A stretch of DNA of 64,000 nt, taken from assembly GCA_003116995.1 (NCBI GenBank), contig BDSL01000026.1, positions 682,001-746,000 of the forward strand. Direction: 5' to 3'. A model generated the notes under the pieces. It made no database searches, was not told where the DNA came from, and saw nothing but the letters and a program-made list of their open reading frames with translations. The position numbers were made by a program, and so were the translations under genes. Positions 24,409-37,700 of this stretch are shown in pieces. Every line of letters starts with the position of its first letter. Within the stretch, counting starts at the first letter, position 1. The DNA comes from Yamagishiella unicocca (Eukaryota > Chlorophyta > Chlorophyceae > Chlamydomonadales > Volvocaceae).

Positions 24409-25574
24409 CCTGTGCTATGCTTATCTAATGTTGTCATCATTACTGTGAGGTAGGAAGCAGGAGGCATGGGTTGGGAGCCCGGCGGTAGGGGAAGAAACTG
24501 TGCCCGAAAGTGGCGCGCATGAACATGGAATTAAGCGGGATGAATGTGGACACCTGTGGTCAGTTATTGTCAAGATTTAATGTGGCCACTATGTGAACGC
24601 ACACGGTCGCGTGCTACAAGAGGTCAATGAGGTCGGAGAGCTCTCATGTGTACCCTTTGCGCTCCGAATGTTGTCATAAGCCACAGAGAGCATGGGGGAC
24701 AGTGTGTAAAGCTTGGCCTATAATAGGTGCTAATTTGCTGATAAGCTGAGGACTAAAACCTGCTTGGCCACTACTCTCTCCCCTGCCGCTGGTTGGGATG
24801 CCGCGGATTGAGCGATATCAACCGAATGAGAGCGAACATGAGAGCCGTGTAACCCTGTGATGCCCTCGTACAGCTCTGCTTCTCAGCTGGGTGCCGTGTT
24901 CGACGGAAGGTGGAGAATCGCGCAATAGGCAGCGCCGTAACCCATGGATGGCAGCGTACATATCCGTATGCGAGACGCCACAGCGGATCAGCTACTGCAC
25001 CTCACCCTTCCGTCTGCTTCGCCCGTCATGCTGCCCCTGGCACCCTATCCGTGGCATGCCGCTACTCGCGCTGGTCTGTACCCTAGTCAAGCTGGTCTGT
25101 ACCCTAACCTATGATTATCCCGCTGCGGAAGTGTTGAACACCCAAGTTTTCGCATGCTGGTATACAGATCTTACCATGCAGGCATTGCTGACCGCCATAA
25201 CGTTGATTAGGCTGAGGCCACCTGTCCGCGACTCCGCGTCACGAACTCACACTGTTGCCCTCGATTACCAAAGTAGGCAAAAAATACCTTGTGACAACAT
25301 AAGCAGGTGCATGTATGCCGATAGCGATTTGTACTGCGGCATCGCACGACATTGACAGTGGGCTAGTCGAAAGGTCTACCATGCATCCAATTACAGTTGT
25401 TAATGAGTTATAGTTAAATCAACAATTATTTTCTTTTGTTGGACAGGGTACTCAAATTGGTCTACCTTTGTCCCTGTCTGCCATGGACCTTGGCTTCCCG
25501 AACGGCGCTTCCTGGACATTTTGGACAACCTAGTGATTGATTGTTGTGGACGGGTCGTGTACTAGATTTTGCGG
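24409..25574. other. Spacer between the symporter and N-myristoyltransferase
   Basis: Contains the symporter 3' flank with TGTAA at 24705 and the NMT promoter. The frame at 24891-25355 shows no motif and no consistent splice sites. I see nothing else. Confidence 0.5.
24705..24709 (+). terminator. TGTAA poly(A) signal of the symporter gene
   Basis: TGTAA lies 297 nt after the stop, in the volvocine-type context. Assigned by motif and position only. Confidence 0.5.
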
Positions 25575-28421
25575 ATGGAGGACCAGCAATCGATCGCAGC
25601 CGACGACAACCAAAAAGCTCTTGCAGGGCCGAATCGGTCCCAAGTAGACTATAAGCGTCAGGTATGTAACTTAAGCACAATGTCTTGACGGCAGCAACTG
25701 GCGCTGCAATCTCGTGATGCTCTCGTGCACAGGCAAAGGACCGATATGCATTTTGGGAGACTCAGCCGGTGGCCCAGTTCGATGAGGCCGAGGTATGGAA
25801 TATGCATGGTACGAAGGGCTTGATTGTCTGGCGCCTTCGATACTAGCCTTCCTACCTTCGCTTGACAGGCTAGTGAAGGGCCAATAGACGTGGAAAAGAC
25901 AGTCGAGAAGGTGCGGCAGGAGCCGTACAGCTTGCCGGACAGGTGCGTGCCTGCGAATTTGCACGGGCAAGGGATCTGCGCGGCTGGGGGGCGACGAGAT
26001 CAAAGTGTAATGCATGGGAAAACCCTGGAATTGTCAAAAAGTTCCGCCGCCGACTTCCCGTACATTTAATCGAGGATTGACGGGAGCACGTCGTGTGCTT
26101 GGAAGGCCGGGAGATCGTACATGTCTTAAACGCATAGCCGTCATGTATGTGATCGTTGTCCCCTGCGCCAGCCAAACGCCGCATGTGACTGCATGTTGGC
26201 CCTTACTCCTATGCAGCTTCGAATGGTGTGTCTGTGACTTGAATGAGGACGCTGTCGCGCACGAGGTAAGCCGAGCAGTCGTTGGTTATGGCCGGCGTAC
26301 TGTGATCAACGTTGGCATAGCAACACGTTCATGTCGCAATGCCCCTCGTTAGTGACACACGTTACATGCAAGCAAATCCGACAGTTAGGCCGCACGTGCA
26401 GGTCTACGAGCTGCTGAGCAATAACTACGTGGAGGATGACGACAACATGTTCAGGTGCGGCAGTATCAGTGCGGCATCTTCAACCTCACAAAGCTGCTGC
26501 CACCTCATACAGCAACTGGTATTTACTCCTGACTACGAAAAACCGCCAACCTCCCGCAGGTTCAAGTACTCCTCGAGCTTCCTAAAGTGGTGCCTGCTGT
26601 GCCCGGGGCACCGGCTCGACTGGCTGGTCGGCGTGCGTGTGCGAGCTTCACGCAAGCTTGTTGGCTTCATCTCTGCCGTGCCAGCGCACGTCCGTGTCAA
26701 CGGCAGCACCCGGCCAATGGTGGAGATCAACTTCTTGTGCGTCCACAAAAAACTCCGTTCCAAACGTTTGGCGCCCGTCCTCATCAAGGTGCGTATCTTC
26801 AAGGGGGACTGCATAATTGGATCCCAACCGACTCGGACAACGTCAGAAAGGGGCAGGGTGAAGGACGGTATGGCGCGTGGAATCCGCATGACGCGATGTA
26901 GGACTTGGCACCGGCTGTACCTGCCGTGTCGCCGCCAAATGCGACTGTCTCAGCAAACCCGATGTGGTCGATCTTGGTTATTACGTGTTTTTGGGCGCGG
27001 ACGTAAAACGTATTACGCCGAATTTCACCTTCAACACGACATTCTTTGCGTTGCGCCGGTTACGGCCATTCCTAACCGTGTGGCGATGATGCTATTGGTG
27101 CGCCGCTGGCCCGATGGCACTTCAGGAAATCACTCGGCGCGTGAACCAGTGCGACATCTGGCAAGCCGCGTACACAGCTGGTGTGCTCCTGCCCAAGCCA
27201 GTGGCGACATGCCGGTACTACCACCGCTCGCTGAACCCCCGCAAACTGATCGACGTGGGATTCTCACGCCTCGCGGTGAGTTGCTTATCACGCACTGAAT
27301 ATTGCTGACAGGTATGATATCTTCTATGGGCGGAGCCGATGTGATGATCATGCCTGCGCGTTTTCACGAGGCCGCTCCACCCGGATTCATAAAATCCTGG
27401 CGAACCGGTTCAATGCGTAAGGCGCTTGTACACATCCCCTGGGCTGGGCCCCCTCTGTCTTTCCGGCCTTGACAGCCGCGGATGACCATGGCTCGCACCA
27501 TCAAGCTCTACAAGCTGCCAGATGCGACGTGCACGCCTGGATTGCGGGAATGCCGACCAGGGGACGCTCTTGAGGTGCGTGTATATCGGGGAGCGCGAAT
27601 GGATGCGACCAGTCTTCGAACGCGTTCAGTCCGGACCCAATTTTGTCTCCATTTGGTACAACACGCTGATTTGTAGTTGCTCTTTGCACTAGCATTATGT
27701 CAACGCGCAGCCATTCCCTCGCGATGTGCGATCAACAGGTGTCCCAGCTGCTCAACACGCACCTGCAGCGCTACAAGCTTACTCAGGTGTTCACGCCGGA
27801 AGAGGTGGCTCATTGGTAAGTCATTCAGGGGTTTAGGGGTGGAAGAGTGACCCTTGGCATTCTACTTCCTGATTTGTTCGATTTACCATGTCTGGGCGGA
27901 CCTCCTCTATACTCCAGATCACTTCGTGTGTGGAGAGGCGCAGGTGGTGCGCGAGAGGTTGCAAGTTAGGCCGAATCATGACGTCTGCACAAAACCGATA
28001 CTCTCAATTTAACAAACCTCACATACTGATCTCCAGGTTCCAGAACGTCGATAACGTCGTGAACGCCTTCGTCGTCGAGTCGCCCGACACACCCGGCCAG
28101 GTGACGGACCTGGTTTCGTTTTACACGTTGCCGTCGTCGATCCTGGGCCACCCACAACACACGGAGCTCAAGGCCGCGTACCTGTACTACACGGTCGCTG
28201 CTGCGACCCCCCTGCGGCAGCTCGTGTCGGATGCTATGGTCCTGGCTGCCGCTCGTGGTTACGACGTATTCAACGCGCTGGACCTGATGCAGAACGACAC
28301 CTTCCTGCGCGAGCTGAAGTTCGGCCAGGGTGACGGCCAGTTGCACTACTATTTGTACAACTGGCGGCTCGCTGGTGGCCACGCGCTTGTCCCGCAGGAT
28401 GTGGGGCTCGTCCTGATGTAG
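25575..28421 (+). CDS. NMT1: Glycylpeptide N-tetradecanoyltransferase (N-myristoyltransferase)
   Basis: Attaches myristate from myristoyl-CoA to N-terminal glycines of cytosolic proteins. Ten exons close in frame: 25575-25661, 25733-25792, 25869-25942, 26217-26265, 26402-26454, 26560-26788, 27126-27275, 27476-27574, 27739-27815, 28037-28421, giving 420 residues. Landmarks in order: [35 protein letters not shown], the signature EINFLCVH with [19 protein letters not shown], the [17 protein letters not shown] segment, [12 protein letters not shown], and [17 protein letters not shown] near the end. The enzyme ends ...VGLVLM; in this family the C-terminal carboxylate lies in the active site, and the length is right for that. 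The lysine-rich N-terminal extension of animal NMTs is short or absent. Confidence 0.96.
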
Positions 28422-29811
28422 CTGCCGTAGCGGCTGTATGCGGTGCAGGAGTTCTGAATTTCGCCCCGCAAAGACCCAAGGTTCTACCGTATTTACCGTA
28501 TGTCATGGACATAGGGTGTGCATTTGGAGTATGCTGTCGGAGAAGATATTGCGTATGACATCGCAGGGGCTTATGCAGCAATGGGTGAGCAGTAGGACCG
28601 TGGGGTGTCTTCTTCTAGGGATTAAGTGTGGGCCGTCGTGCCGCACAGGCCGCGTGTCTCATGCACTAGGCAGGTCCTGCAGGTTGCGGCATGATAAACA
28701 ACGGTCGTCTTGCGCATAGGACGTGTGGGCTGGTCGCAAAAGCCGGATGTACTCAGCCCAACCGAATTCGGATAAGCACTGTCATTCCCGCTTTGTCAAA
28801 TTGTGTCAAACACACTTGCTTGGCCACAGCTACTGGTACCCTTTTGCACAGACTTGTCGGTGACAGTTTCAGCGTAGACGCGTCTCGGTTGAATGATCTC
28901 CGCCAACTGATGCACAAGCCTATCAATGTTGAAACACAAGTGTCGCAGGCATACGCGTGCCTTATGGGTCATATGAGGTACTATCCGAGGAAAAGAGTTG
29001 CCTAGTGCAGAACGGCTCATGAACGGCTCATCACACCCACGCCACGCCTAACCTGTCACAGGCATTTCCCTCCTGACAAAGTGAGGCTCCTTGTCAAATG
29101 CCACGAACATATGATCGTAGTTGTGTGGAAGGGGAGCCATGCCTCCCAGCCCCCTGAACCCTCGTGACAAGCACGCACGCAGCCGCACGCAGCTTCAATC
29201 ATATCTTGCTTGGCAGTTACCCACGTCAACCTAATCCGTACGACTGAATGCCCACTGACTCTGTCAGCCAGTTATACGGACGAGCGGCGAGCTCGTGACT
29301 TTTAAGTCCTACTGATTCGAATCGTGGTTGAGCCGAGCTTCAGCAGGTGTATCTTATGCATACATTGCATACAATGAGACTTGTCGTCCAGAACCCTTGC
29401 ATGTCAACAACATCAGACTTAAGATTGACGTCAAAGCCATTTGAGCGAGCGGTGGGATGTTTGCTCGGAAAGGCGTGTTTACATGCCCCCCCAGTCAGGT
29501 GCCTAAGGGCCCGCGTCGGGGCTAAGTGAGGGTAAAAACGATCGCTGAGGATTTTTGTAAGAGTACTTATGGGTCTGTTACCCGTTACCTTAGAAACCCA
29601 GGATCACAGGAAGGGAATTCTCCCTATTACTCTCCTATTAGGTAAGAGATATCGAATTTCGGTAAACCAAGTTGGTGTCTTGTAAGCACGTCTTGTGCCG
29701 GCCTTGCAGGTCTGGGCCTTACGATCGCACAGAGAGTGACACAACCAAACGACATTCGATCGCTTTCCTTAAAATACAACGTAGCAGTTTACATGGCCAA
29801 CGCCTCCAAAA
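28422..29811. other. Spacer between N-myristoyltransferase and the multi-pass protein gene
   Basis: No gene, RNA or notable repeat recognised. A tRNA-like stretch near 29250-29335 was examined and rejected. The promoter of the downstream gene must lie in the right-hand part. Confidence 0.5.
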
Positions 29812-32800
29812 ATGGACACTGAGCTAAATGATAGCAGTGATGTTGGCTTGTCAGGAGATTACTCGGATGGCTCCGTGACTGAAACGTTCGCTCTCAACTT
29901 CTATGCTGCCAAATGTGCCGCTTGGTGGTTCCTTTGGTTGCTGGCGCTGGCTTACGCCTTTGTGCGGCGTCGAGTCGTCAGCAGGGCATGGTTCATCTAC
30001 ACCATGCTTCTGTTCGTCATATGCTTCAACGGTATCCAAACCAGCGCGTTCGTGGGATATGAGACCCATAAGCTGAAGAAACACAGTGGCATTGTCGGGT
30101 ACATGATATTCATGTTTTTCTTCCAACTTGGCCGGAGCACCTTCCTGGTACGTGTGGATATTTGCGCGGCGCTGAAACACCGCTCGGTATCGTGTATGGG
30201 GCTTGGTTGAGAGCGTGGAGCAATGAGTCTACAACCTCGCCCCTTGCCAGCCTTAACTGGCGTCACTGGTGCTAGGGGGTGTCTAGCGTCACGTGGTCAC
30301 AGGCAGGCTACTGCTGCTTGGGCTGTCGGCAGCACGCCCACGGCATTCGGAGCCTGATTAGTCGCGCTGTAGACGAAACTGTCTGAGCCATGTATCGTTG
30401 TGGAATTGAGCTGAGGGGTCAAGGACGCCGAAGTCACCGGACCACCTTGGCGATGGCCTTACCTATTGACATTCCCATCACGTCCTACCATCGCGTATGC
30501 AGGCCGTGTTGCTTGTGGTTGCCAGCGGCTACTGCATCACACGGAGTGACCTCGGGCCCCATAAGCAACATGTGATTTGCGTGCCGACTACCGTACTCAT
30601 AACCGGCCTGGTAAGCAGAGTATGGGGGCGTGTACGTGTCCTCAGCTTGACAGCCTTCTTCCATTGTTCTCCGCCTACTTCCGGCCTCCGACCATCTCTT
30701 TGCGTTCACCCAGATGCCGGCTTGGCTCCATACACACAAAGCTCTGTTCCTCCCGTTTCTCAACCGCTCACTGCACCCAACCCCTCCTGTGGCAGATTAC
30801 CGACTTTTCGTTCTTCGCGCTCCAACACTCCCTCAATGCTGACGAATATGACCTGACCGATTTGAGTACATTGAATACTCTGGCCGCCAGCATGTGGTTC
30901 GTCTGCTCGGTATTGAACCTGGCAGCTCTCATTCTTGCCTGGCTTTACATATTCGAGGTAATGGCGTGGTTAGTGCCTACGGACGGAGGCAGGTCTGTGC
31001 CGGATCAGGGATGTGTTGTGGGCGTTATTTTAACACACCAAGGGGCAGGGCAGGGCAATTTTCACGGCATTGTCGGTGGAAGATGGTCGGGTCTGCCTGA
31101 TGGGAGGTGGAACTGACCAAACTGGGTAATGGGCATGAATGGAAACGGCAGACGGCGGTTGCTTTGCGGTATACTGCCTATTTTATTGCGGTGCACGATC
31201 CCCCCCCCCCCTATTCCGCAACTATGTGTATGAGCGTTCCCTTCGTCTGCTTTCCTCTACAGGCTCTGGGCAAAGAGTCCACCGCGCTAGAAGAGGATTA
31301 CAAGGTTGGTACCTGGAACGGCTGGCTCGACGTAGTGCATGTGTTGGGAATTGCATTGGTTGTGGCATCCATTGCAACGGGACATACGTGTCGCGAAGGT
31401 CACGTCAGCCCTCACCTGCATGTGTTCTTGCCTTCGCCCGTCGTGCGCCCTGCAGCGCCGTACCGGAAAGCCGGAGGACCAGGCGGGAGCGCAGGCCGCT
31501 GCCGCGGTTGCGGGCCCCAGCGGCTACACGGCGCTCAGCCCTGCAGCTGCGAAAGGCGTAGCAGTCGGTGTGCCGGTGCATTCTACGCCGGACGTGGAAT
31601 CGCGTGTTGGAGCCGTGGATGACGGCTGCGAGACAGTTGCGGACCACCTGGCTTACACTGCGAAGAAGAAGCTCATCTCACGGTTTTCGCTGGGTGTGGT
31701 CGCCTACCTCATCAGCGACATTTGTAAGGAGGGCGTCCGGGGGAAGCGGTGTCGTCATTGCGGGGTTTCAAGGGTGCAGTAACGGGCCTGTGGGCGGCCG
31801 CACACGTGGTTGATTACATGGTGTGCTCCTGGTACTGGCGCAATGTGGCCCATGGCATTTAGTTGGTTTGCCTGTGACGGTGCCACAGCGCCCGTAAAGG
31901 CAGACCTCGCGCGGGGGCACGCTCCAGCCCGACGCGTCCATTATGTCGCGGCTTGGACTCGTTTGGATATGCATGACGCTAAGGAGTCGTGCTCCGCTCT
32001 CGCTGGCATCCCATAGTTTGTACCGTTCATGTACCCTCGGCTTGTCCTTCTTGCATCCCTTCGTTTCGCTGCGCCTTGCCAACGTGGGCCCCGGTATCCT
32101 CCCCGGTCTGCCTGCCATGCACGCATGCAGGCGTCCTGCTCCTGCCCGCCTTCTTCAACCACGTGCTGCAGAGCACGCTGCAGGTGCTGCTGTTCGTGTG
32201 CTACATATCGTTCATCGTCATGCTGCTGATAATCTTCAGGTGAGTTGTCGCATGAAGAGGGTCGCCGGGCTTTGCTGGGTACCGCCTACCAGGCGTTTCT
32301 TAGACGAGCAGTGCGCACGACTTCAGCCAAATAGTCATTTTCCTCGACCCTGAAGCCGTGTTTCCTTACACACCCAACGCCCTCGATTGTATGCTGCACC
32401 GCAGACCGCAGGAGCAGAGCAGCTACCTCATGGTTGGCTTCAGCGAAGAGGACGCTGAAGAACGGGGCGTCAACCACCTGCTCACGGGCATCGCAATGAC
32501 AGACCTGGACTCCCGTGACCATGACAGCGACGAAATTGCGCGGCTGGGAGGCGGGAGCGCCGGGCCGGCGTCGGTGGCCAGGCCATCGCCAAGGGGCCCC
32601 GCTCCGTCCCGCGCTGCACGGAAGGCACAAGCGGACAATGAGCGGTACTGGCAGATACCGGCGTTGCCCACTGCGCCGGCGGCAGCAAAGAGCGGCGGCG
32701 GGTCACTTCCGGTGAGCACCGGCACGGCTGACCCAGGCGCCAGCAGCTCTGCAGGGCAGATCCCTGGTATGTCGGTGGCGGTGCTGCCCCCGTCTTCGCA

Positions 32801-32957
32801 TCGTGGCCGGCAACCGCGGAAATACATGCCCAAGCAGGCGGCACCAGATGCCGGGCAGTTTACGCTAGGCGACGACGACGACGGCGGGGATGACGATGCG
32901 TCGTACCCCCTGAACCGTGAGAAGGGCGCTGTTGCTGGAGGCAAGGGCGGCATGTAA
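29812..32957 (+). CDS. Predicted multi-pass (about seven-helix) membrane protein, family unknown
   Basis: I do not recognise this protein. Exons: 29812-30147, 30796-30957, 31263 to about 31400, 31456-31723, 32131-32239, 32312-32957, about 550 residues. The donor of exon 3 is unresolved (a GTCAGC site after GGTCAC keeps frame but is weak). Seven hydrophobic segments are visible: AAWWFLWLLALAYAFV, FIYTMLLFVICFNG, GYMIFMFFFQLG, VCSVLNLAALILAWLYIF, VLGIALVVASIA, FSLGVVAYLISDI running into VLLLPAFF, and LLFVCYISFIVMLLIIF. A polar Ala/Gly-rich loop of about 70 residues separates helices 5 and 6. A tail of about 190 residues is rich in Ser/Pro/Ala, with an acidic GDDDDGGDDD run and a KGGM end. There is no signal peptide or large luminal domain. 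A GPCR-like fold is conceivable but inferred only from helix count. Confidence 0.7.
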
Positions 32958-33223
32958 TGCACAAGAGCTGGCTATTCCAGCTCACGTTGTGTTTAGGGCC
33001 ATGATTGCCATTAACGGATCCAAGGTATTGAAATGTGCAGGCCACAGGCGAAGGGGGTCGTCTTCATTATTGGAGGGTCCGAGGTCGGTCTCTGGTTCCT
33101 AGACTCGGACAGTGTGGTGCCGTGCGTGGTCCTTCTGTGCTCACTGAAAGACCGCTCCCTTCGGAGCTGCGCTGGACGTTTGAATTCAGCGGAGTAGTTG
33201 TGTCTTTGTATGGCTTGCATTAT

Positions 33224-33228
33224 TGTAA
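33224..33228 (+). terminator. TGTAA poly(A) signal of the multi-pass protein gene
   Basis: TGTAA lies 266 nt after the stop. The stop codon itself also forms part of an earlier TGTAA. Motif and position only. Confidence 0.4.
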
Positions 33229-33830
33229 GAAAGGTAGAAGATGCTGTCGCTAGAGCGCTCTTGTTTGGAATGTGCGTATGCACGTTGAGGGGCCACCATG
33301 AACGATGCAGCGCAGAAGGGAGTATTGGAAATACGGCGGACGGTTACGGAGAGGGGTAGCTGCCCGCGTATGCCAGTCATACTGTTGGGGCTAGCGTGAA
33401 CCAATCAATCTTGCAGCTGCTTCCTTTGATTGGGGGTACTGTGGATTTCGAGGGCGGCCTTGTTCCCGCTTGCGATGATTGCGGTCGTTTACCTTTGAGA
33501 ACGCTTTCGCGAACATTGTCGTCATTGATGTTCTCATTGTGGGGTAGTTGCGCCCAAAACTCCACAGGACGTAACGCACTGCGGCTCTTGCTGTTTAGGC
33601 CTGCAGCCTGCCCACCCAAGAAAACAGCATGAAACATCGAAAACAGCATGAAACTTAAGGGATGAACAGGTAGTATGCTACGTGCGGTTGTGTGGATGGC
33701 CGAGATTGGCTGCGGCATGCTAACCTGCAGTAAAAAAGGGTCAAGTGGTTTCTGCTCTTGACAGGAGACATTCCTGCACTGGGCAAAGCAGTTCACTTGG
33801 GCTAGGTGAAACACGGAAATAGCGCTTAGC

Positions 33831-33938
33831 GCCGCATCAGTCCTTAACCCCGTTCAAGTAACCTCTGGGTTTCGTCCCGCGTACACAGAGCCGTATCAGT
33901 CTTTAAGCTGCCGTTCAAGTAACTTCTGGGTTTCGTCG
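33831..33938. repeat. Imperfect 59-bp tandem duplication
   Basis: The first unit begins GCCGCATCAGTCCTTAA and the second (33890) GCCGTATCAGTCTTTAA. Both contain GTTCAAGTAAC and CTGGGTTTCGTC in the same order. The second copy is slightly shorter. Confidence 0.75.
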
Positions 33939-34724
33939 CAATCCCTATCATGGGCAAAAAGCGGTCCATGTTTCGCTTCTAACTTCAGGGGTTGCGGGTT
34001 TCTAGGTCGGCCCGCCAGATCTAAGCAACGTGCAAGCACCGCGACCCCAAATTCGTTAGTTTGGACTTGCACCGGGATGAAAAGGAAAGCTGTTTCGGCG
34101 CGGTCATGAACCGGCAACGAAACGCAGCTGCACGCAATGACCACGAGTGACCCATGGTTCGAACCGCCCAAGCGTTTGCCGGGGTGGCAAACAGATTAGG
34201 CTGCTACGCTGAAAAATGAGAGTATTGGTACGTAGAAGCCATCAAGTTCCGCCCGTCCAGCATAGCCACACGGCGATGAGCTGCGTCAAATCGGGACATA
34301 TAACACACGACGTTGCACACCTGCACGGACAGGCATAGTGATGCATGTACTTCCCCTGTTCCGGAACATTTACATGGTGGTCGTCGCACCCGTTTTCCCG
34401 GTGCCTCAAAGTCAAGGCTGAAGTGAAGTGGCGGGCTACGATCTACGCAACTGACAAAGTGCCCGATGTTGATTGTACGCAAAGTTTGTGTGAAACTTAT
34501 CGTTGAATGCATTATGTGTGCGTGCGAGTCGCGTAGACCCAAATGTTGCGATTGCTTCAAAGCGCACGATGACCAACTGACAGGTTGGTTTTTCAACACT
34601 CCATAACCAGTAAATTATACGAACAATAGCATTGCACAAATAGTTCAAACCAAGAAGCAACCTACGTTCGCATGGGCTGAGGTTTGGTATCTAACGTCCG
34701 TTTCCTAGTTCTACTGTCGCTAAC

Positions 34725-37700
34725 ATGGCCCTCCAAGTGAATCTTACACTCAGCAAGACATATTTTTTGCCTGGAGAGATAGTGCAAGTTTGCGTCCAGG
34801 TGCGCTCAGGCTAGTAGCGTCTTCGGCCCAGCTCCTGGACGCTTTGGGATGTGAGCCAGTGAGCTTACATCAATATCAACTGCAGATCTTCAACGATGCT
34901 GACAGCGCCAGCCAGGAGACGGAGCAGGGCGTGTCATCTCCGCAAGTCATGCACATTAAGGAACTCAGTTTCCAAGCATGCGGATCAGAACGGACAGACT
35001 CCAGCTTCATTCATCGCTTGCATAGACCTGAAGTGCCTGCAGATGTTACCGACTCACGGGTGAGGGAACAAACTGCTGAGGCATTGGGCAGATCGAGCCA
35101 GTTTGCTTTGCATCCTGCCAACCGTGCCTGTTGACGCGTGCACGGGTGGCCTTGGTTTGAGTGACGGGGCGCCATGTGTGAAATGTCCTGCATCCGTCAC
35201 CCGGCGAACTAGACAGCTGTGTGCTCCCCCCCCTACTTCTTCATTCGCTTCTCTGCCCCCAGAAGCGCATTCGTAGCATATTTAACACTGAATCGGCCGT
35301 GCTAGTGAATGACCACGTTCTCGCGCCTCATGCCGTACAAAACTTCCAGCTCAGGTAGGGTTTGGTCGGTTGAGGGCACTGTGGCCATTGAAGGCCACAT
35401 TCGTGTTTGGATAGGAGGGTCGCAAAGACATTGTCGGACTGTTGTGGTGTTGGGGGCAAGGCAACGATAGACGCGGCGCTCCGGCGCCCACTCGAGGAGG
35501 CCAGTAGTCGGGGGTGCAATTACGGTGCCGTGCCACGGCACGGCACGGCAGCCCAGCACTGTGCCTAATGAGCTGGATGGGCCAGTGCTGCGCCAGCTGC
35601 CGTACTGCCTTGGTGTCCGAGCCCGCCTTGTCCTTCCCTTACCTTGCATATCGAAACGTCACGGTTTTTCTCGTGTACACGGGTCTTCCTCGCAACCCTC
35701 ACCTGACTTGCATACCTCCCACCCGCCTCCACGCGGCGTGCGCACACCTAACGCATCGGGCGTCATATGCGGGCGCTGGGTGGTGCTGGATACGCCGGCT
35801 ATGTCACACTGCTTAGCAGCTCTATTTGACGCTCTTGCCCTGAATCGTGCACAACGCATCGCGTGCTCAGTCCATATGCGAATCATCCTGTGCCGCGGCC
35901 AGGCTGGGCTCCTCAATCACCTGGGTGCTTCGTGCCGTGCCTATGGTGGCGCAACCGGGTCACCGGAGGCTCGCACGCAAAACCTGCACCCCCGCCGCCC
36001 TCGGTGTGTCGGCCGTGGATTCGCGGAGGATTCTCTTATCAAACCCTCCCACCGGCACGCGCTGATGCGTTCCAGGTTCCGCCTGCCCTCAGCGCTGCCT
36101 CCATCTTTCCGCGGGAGCGCCGTGCGGTTCTTTTACCTCATTCAGGTTAAGGCCGTGTACGAAGTACATCGAGGTGTGTTGCTGGAATGGGGAGGGCGTG
36201 AGGGGCACGAAGCCTTGGGTGGGGGGGGGGCAAGGGACCGTGGGGCAAAGTGCTCGACGCGCTTTCTCCTGCAGCGGCACAGTTACATCGGTGGGAGACG
36301 ACGGGCTCGTTGTAGTGGGCCATTCGGATATCCTGTTGATGCCTTTGTCGTCATTGGGAGTCCTAGCACCTAGCTCTAACCCGCCACTGAACGGCAGCCT
36401 TTTGACCGGCTTCCCAAGCTCGCCTACGGACCCACCCAATCCACCCTCGTCACTTGGGACGCCGTTTTAATACTTCATACCCTGATGCCGGCTTCATGCC
36501 CTGGTGCCTGATGGTGTCATGCCCTGCATTTTCAAACGGCTGCCACCTAAGGCAATGCAGGTGAACTTGAGGCGGTGGTGTACGAAACTACTGCCTCCAC
36601 CTCTCTTACCGTCTGGCCGGGCACCAGCACCGGGGGCGCTCTGCCAGGAGGGTCCACGAGCACGCTGGGCGGAGCGGACCGGCGCACTAGCTCTCTGGAG
36701 GTCACTAACAGCGGGGGCGGCGGAGCCTTCGGAACTGCCGCGGCCGCTGCCTCGTCAGCTCTCCACCGCGAGCTCTTGCGCAGCAGCAACGCGGGCGGCG
36801 GCGAGGCCGCTGGGGCCGGCGCCGACGGCTCCCACCGGCGAACGAGCGGCGCTGGCGGCGGCCCCTCCGCCTCATCCACGGTCGCCAACACGCCATCTCA
36901 CGGCACATCGCACACGTCACCGGCCGGCAACGTCCACGGCGGCAGCGGCGACGACGGGGACGTGGTGGTGTGCGATTACGTGCTGGGGAGGAACTGCAGG
37001 TGCGCCAGGGGGGGGGGGGAGAACCCGGTTGCGCGACATAGGAGGCGGGAGGGGAAATACTAGTCGGCGGCGGGTGGTTTTGGGTCACGCGATTGAGTTT
37101 GTACCAGGAGGTGGGTGGGGTTGGCTGTGTATTGAGCCCAGGGAGGGCGCGTTAAGGGAGACTGCAGGCGTAGCACGGCAACCTAGGTCAGGAGATGCCG
37201 TTGGCAAGCAGGGCTGGGGCACCATGCAAATTCAGGGAGGGGGCTGCATACACAGCATGCACTACCCGGCATGATGGAGGTGCTTGCTCACTCAGTCGCT
37301 ACGTGCAATATGCTGGGCGCAGTTGGCAAGGCGAGCGGGCATCGTAGGGTGCGGTGTGGACTAGCGCGGTGCAGTGTGGACCAGCTGGATGCGTGCAAAG
37401 ACGCGGTCGGGTTGCGCCTCGCGCATATGGTGGGAGGCGGGGCATGAGCGTGTGGCGGGCTGCCTAGCGGTCCCTTGGCGCCCGTAGGTCTCATCATGTA
37501 TCGCCGGGCGATGCTGTCGGCCAGCGTGGCTTAGCAGGTATGCTCTTCCGGCCCTCATGCCGCACCTTGCCATGCAGGATACGGTGGCAAGTGATTCCGA
37601 GCGGCGACGCCGGGCCGGGCAATGGGGCCAGCTTCGGCTCCAGGGATGGCGGTGCGCGCGGCGCCGACGGGGCAGCCCACCGTGGTGCGGGCGGTGGGGG

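Larger units (their letters stand above)
32958..34724. other. Spacer between the multi-pass protein gene and RGP1
   Basis: Holds the upstream gene's 3' flank (TGTAA at 33224), a 19-bp direct duplication (33620 and 33639, GAAAACAGCATGAAAC) and a 59-bp imperfect tandem duplication at 33831. The minus-strand frame 33377-33814 has no motif I recognise. Confidence 0.5.

Noticed and set aside
29250..29335. Possible tRNA-Lys with a TTT-like loop (GACTTTTAAGTC) and GATTCGAATC
   Set aside because: The T-loop lacks the invariant GTTC, and acceptor and D stems do not pair.
32423..32962. Minus-strand frame of 179 codons
   Set aside because: Antisense of the low-complexity tail of the multi-pass protein.
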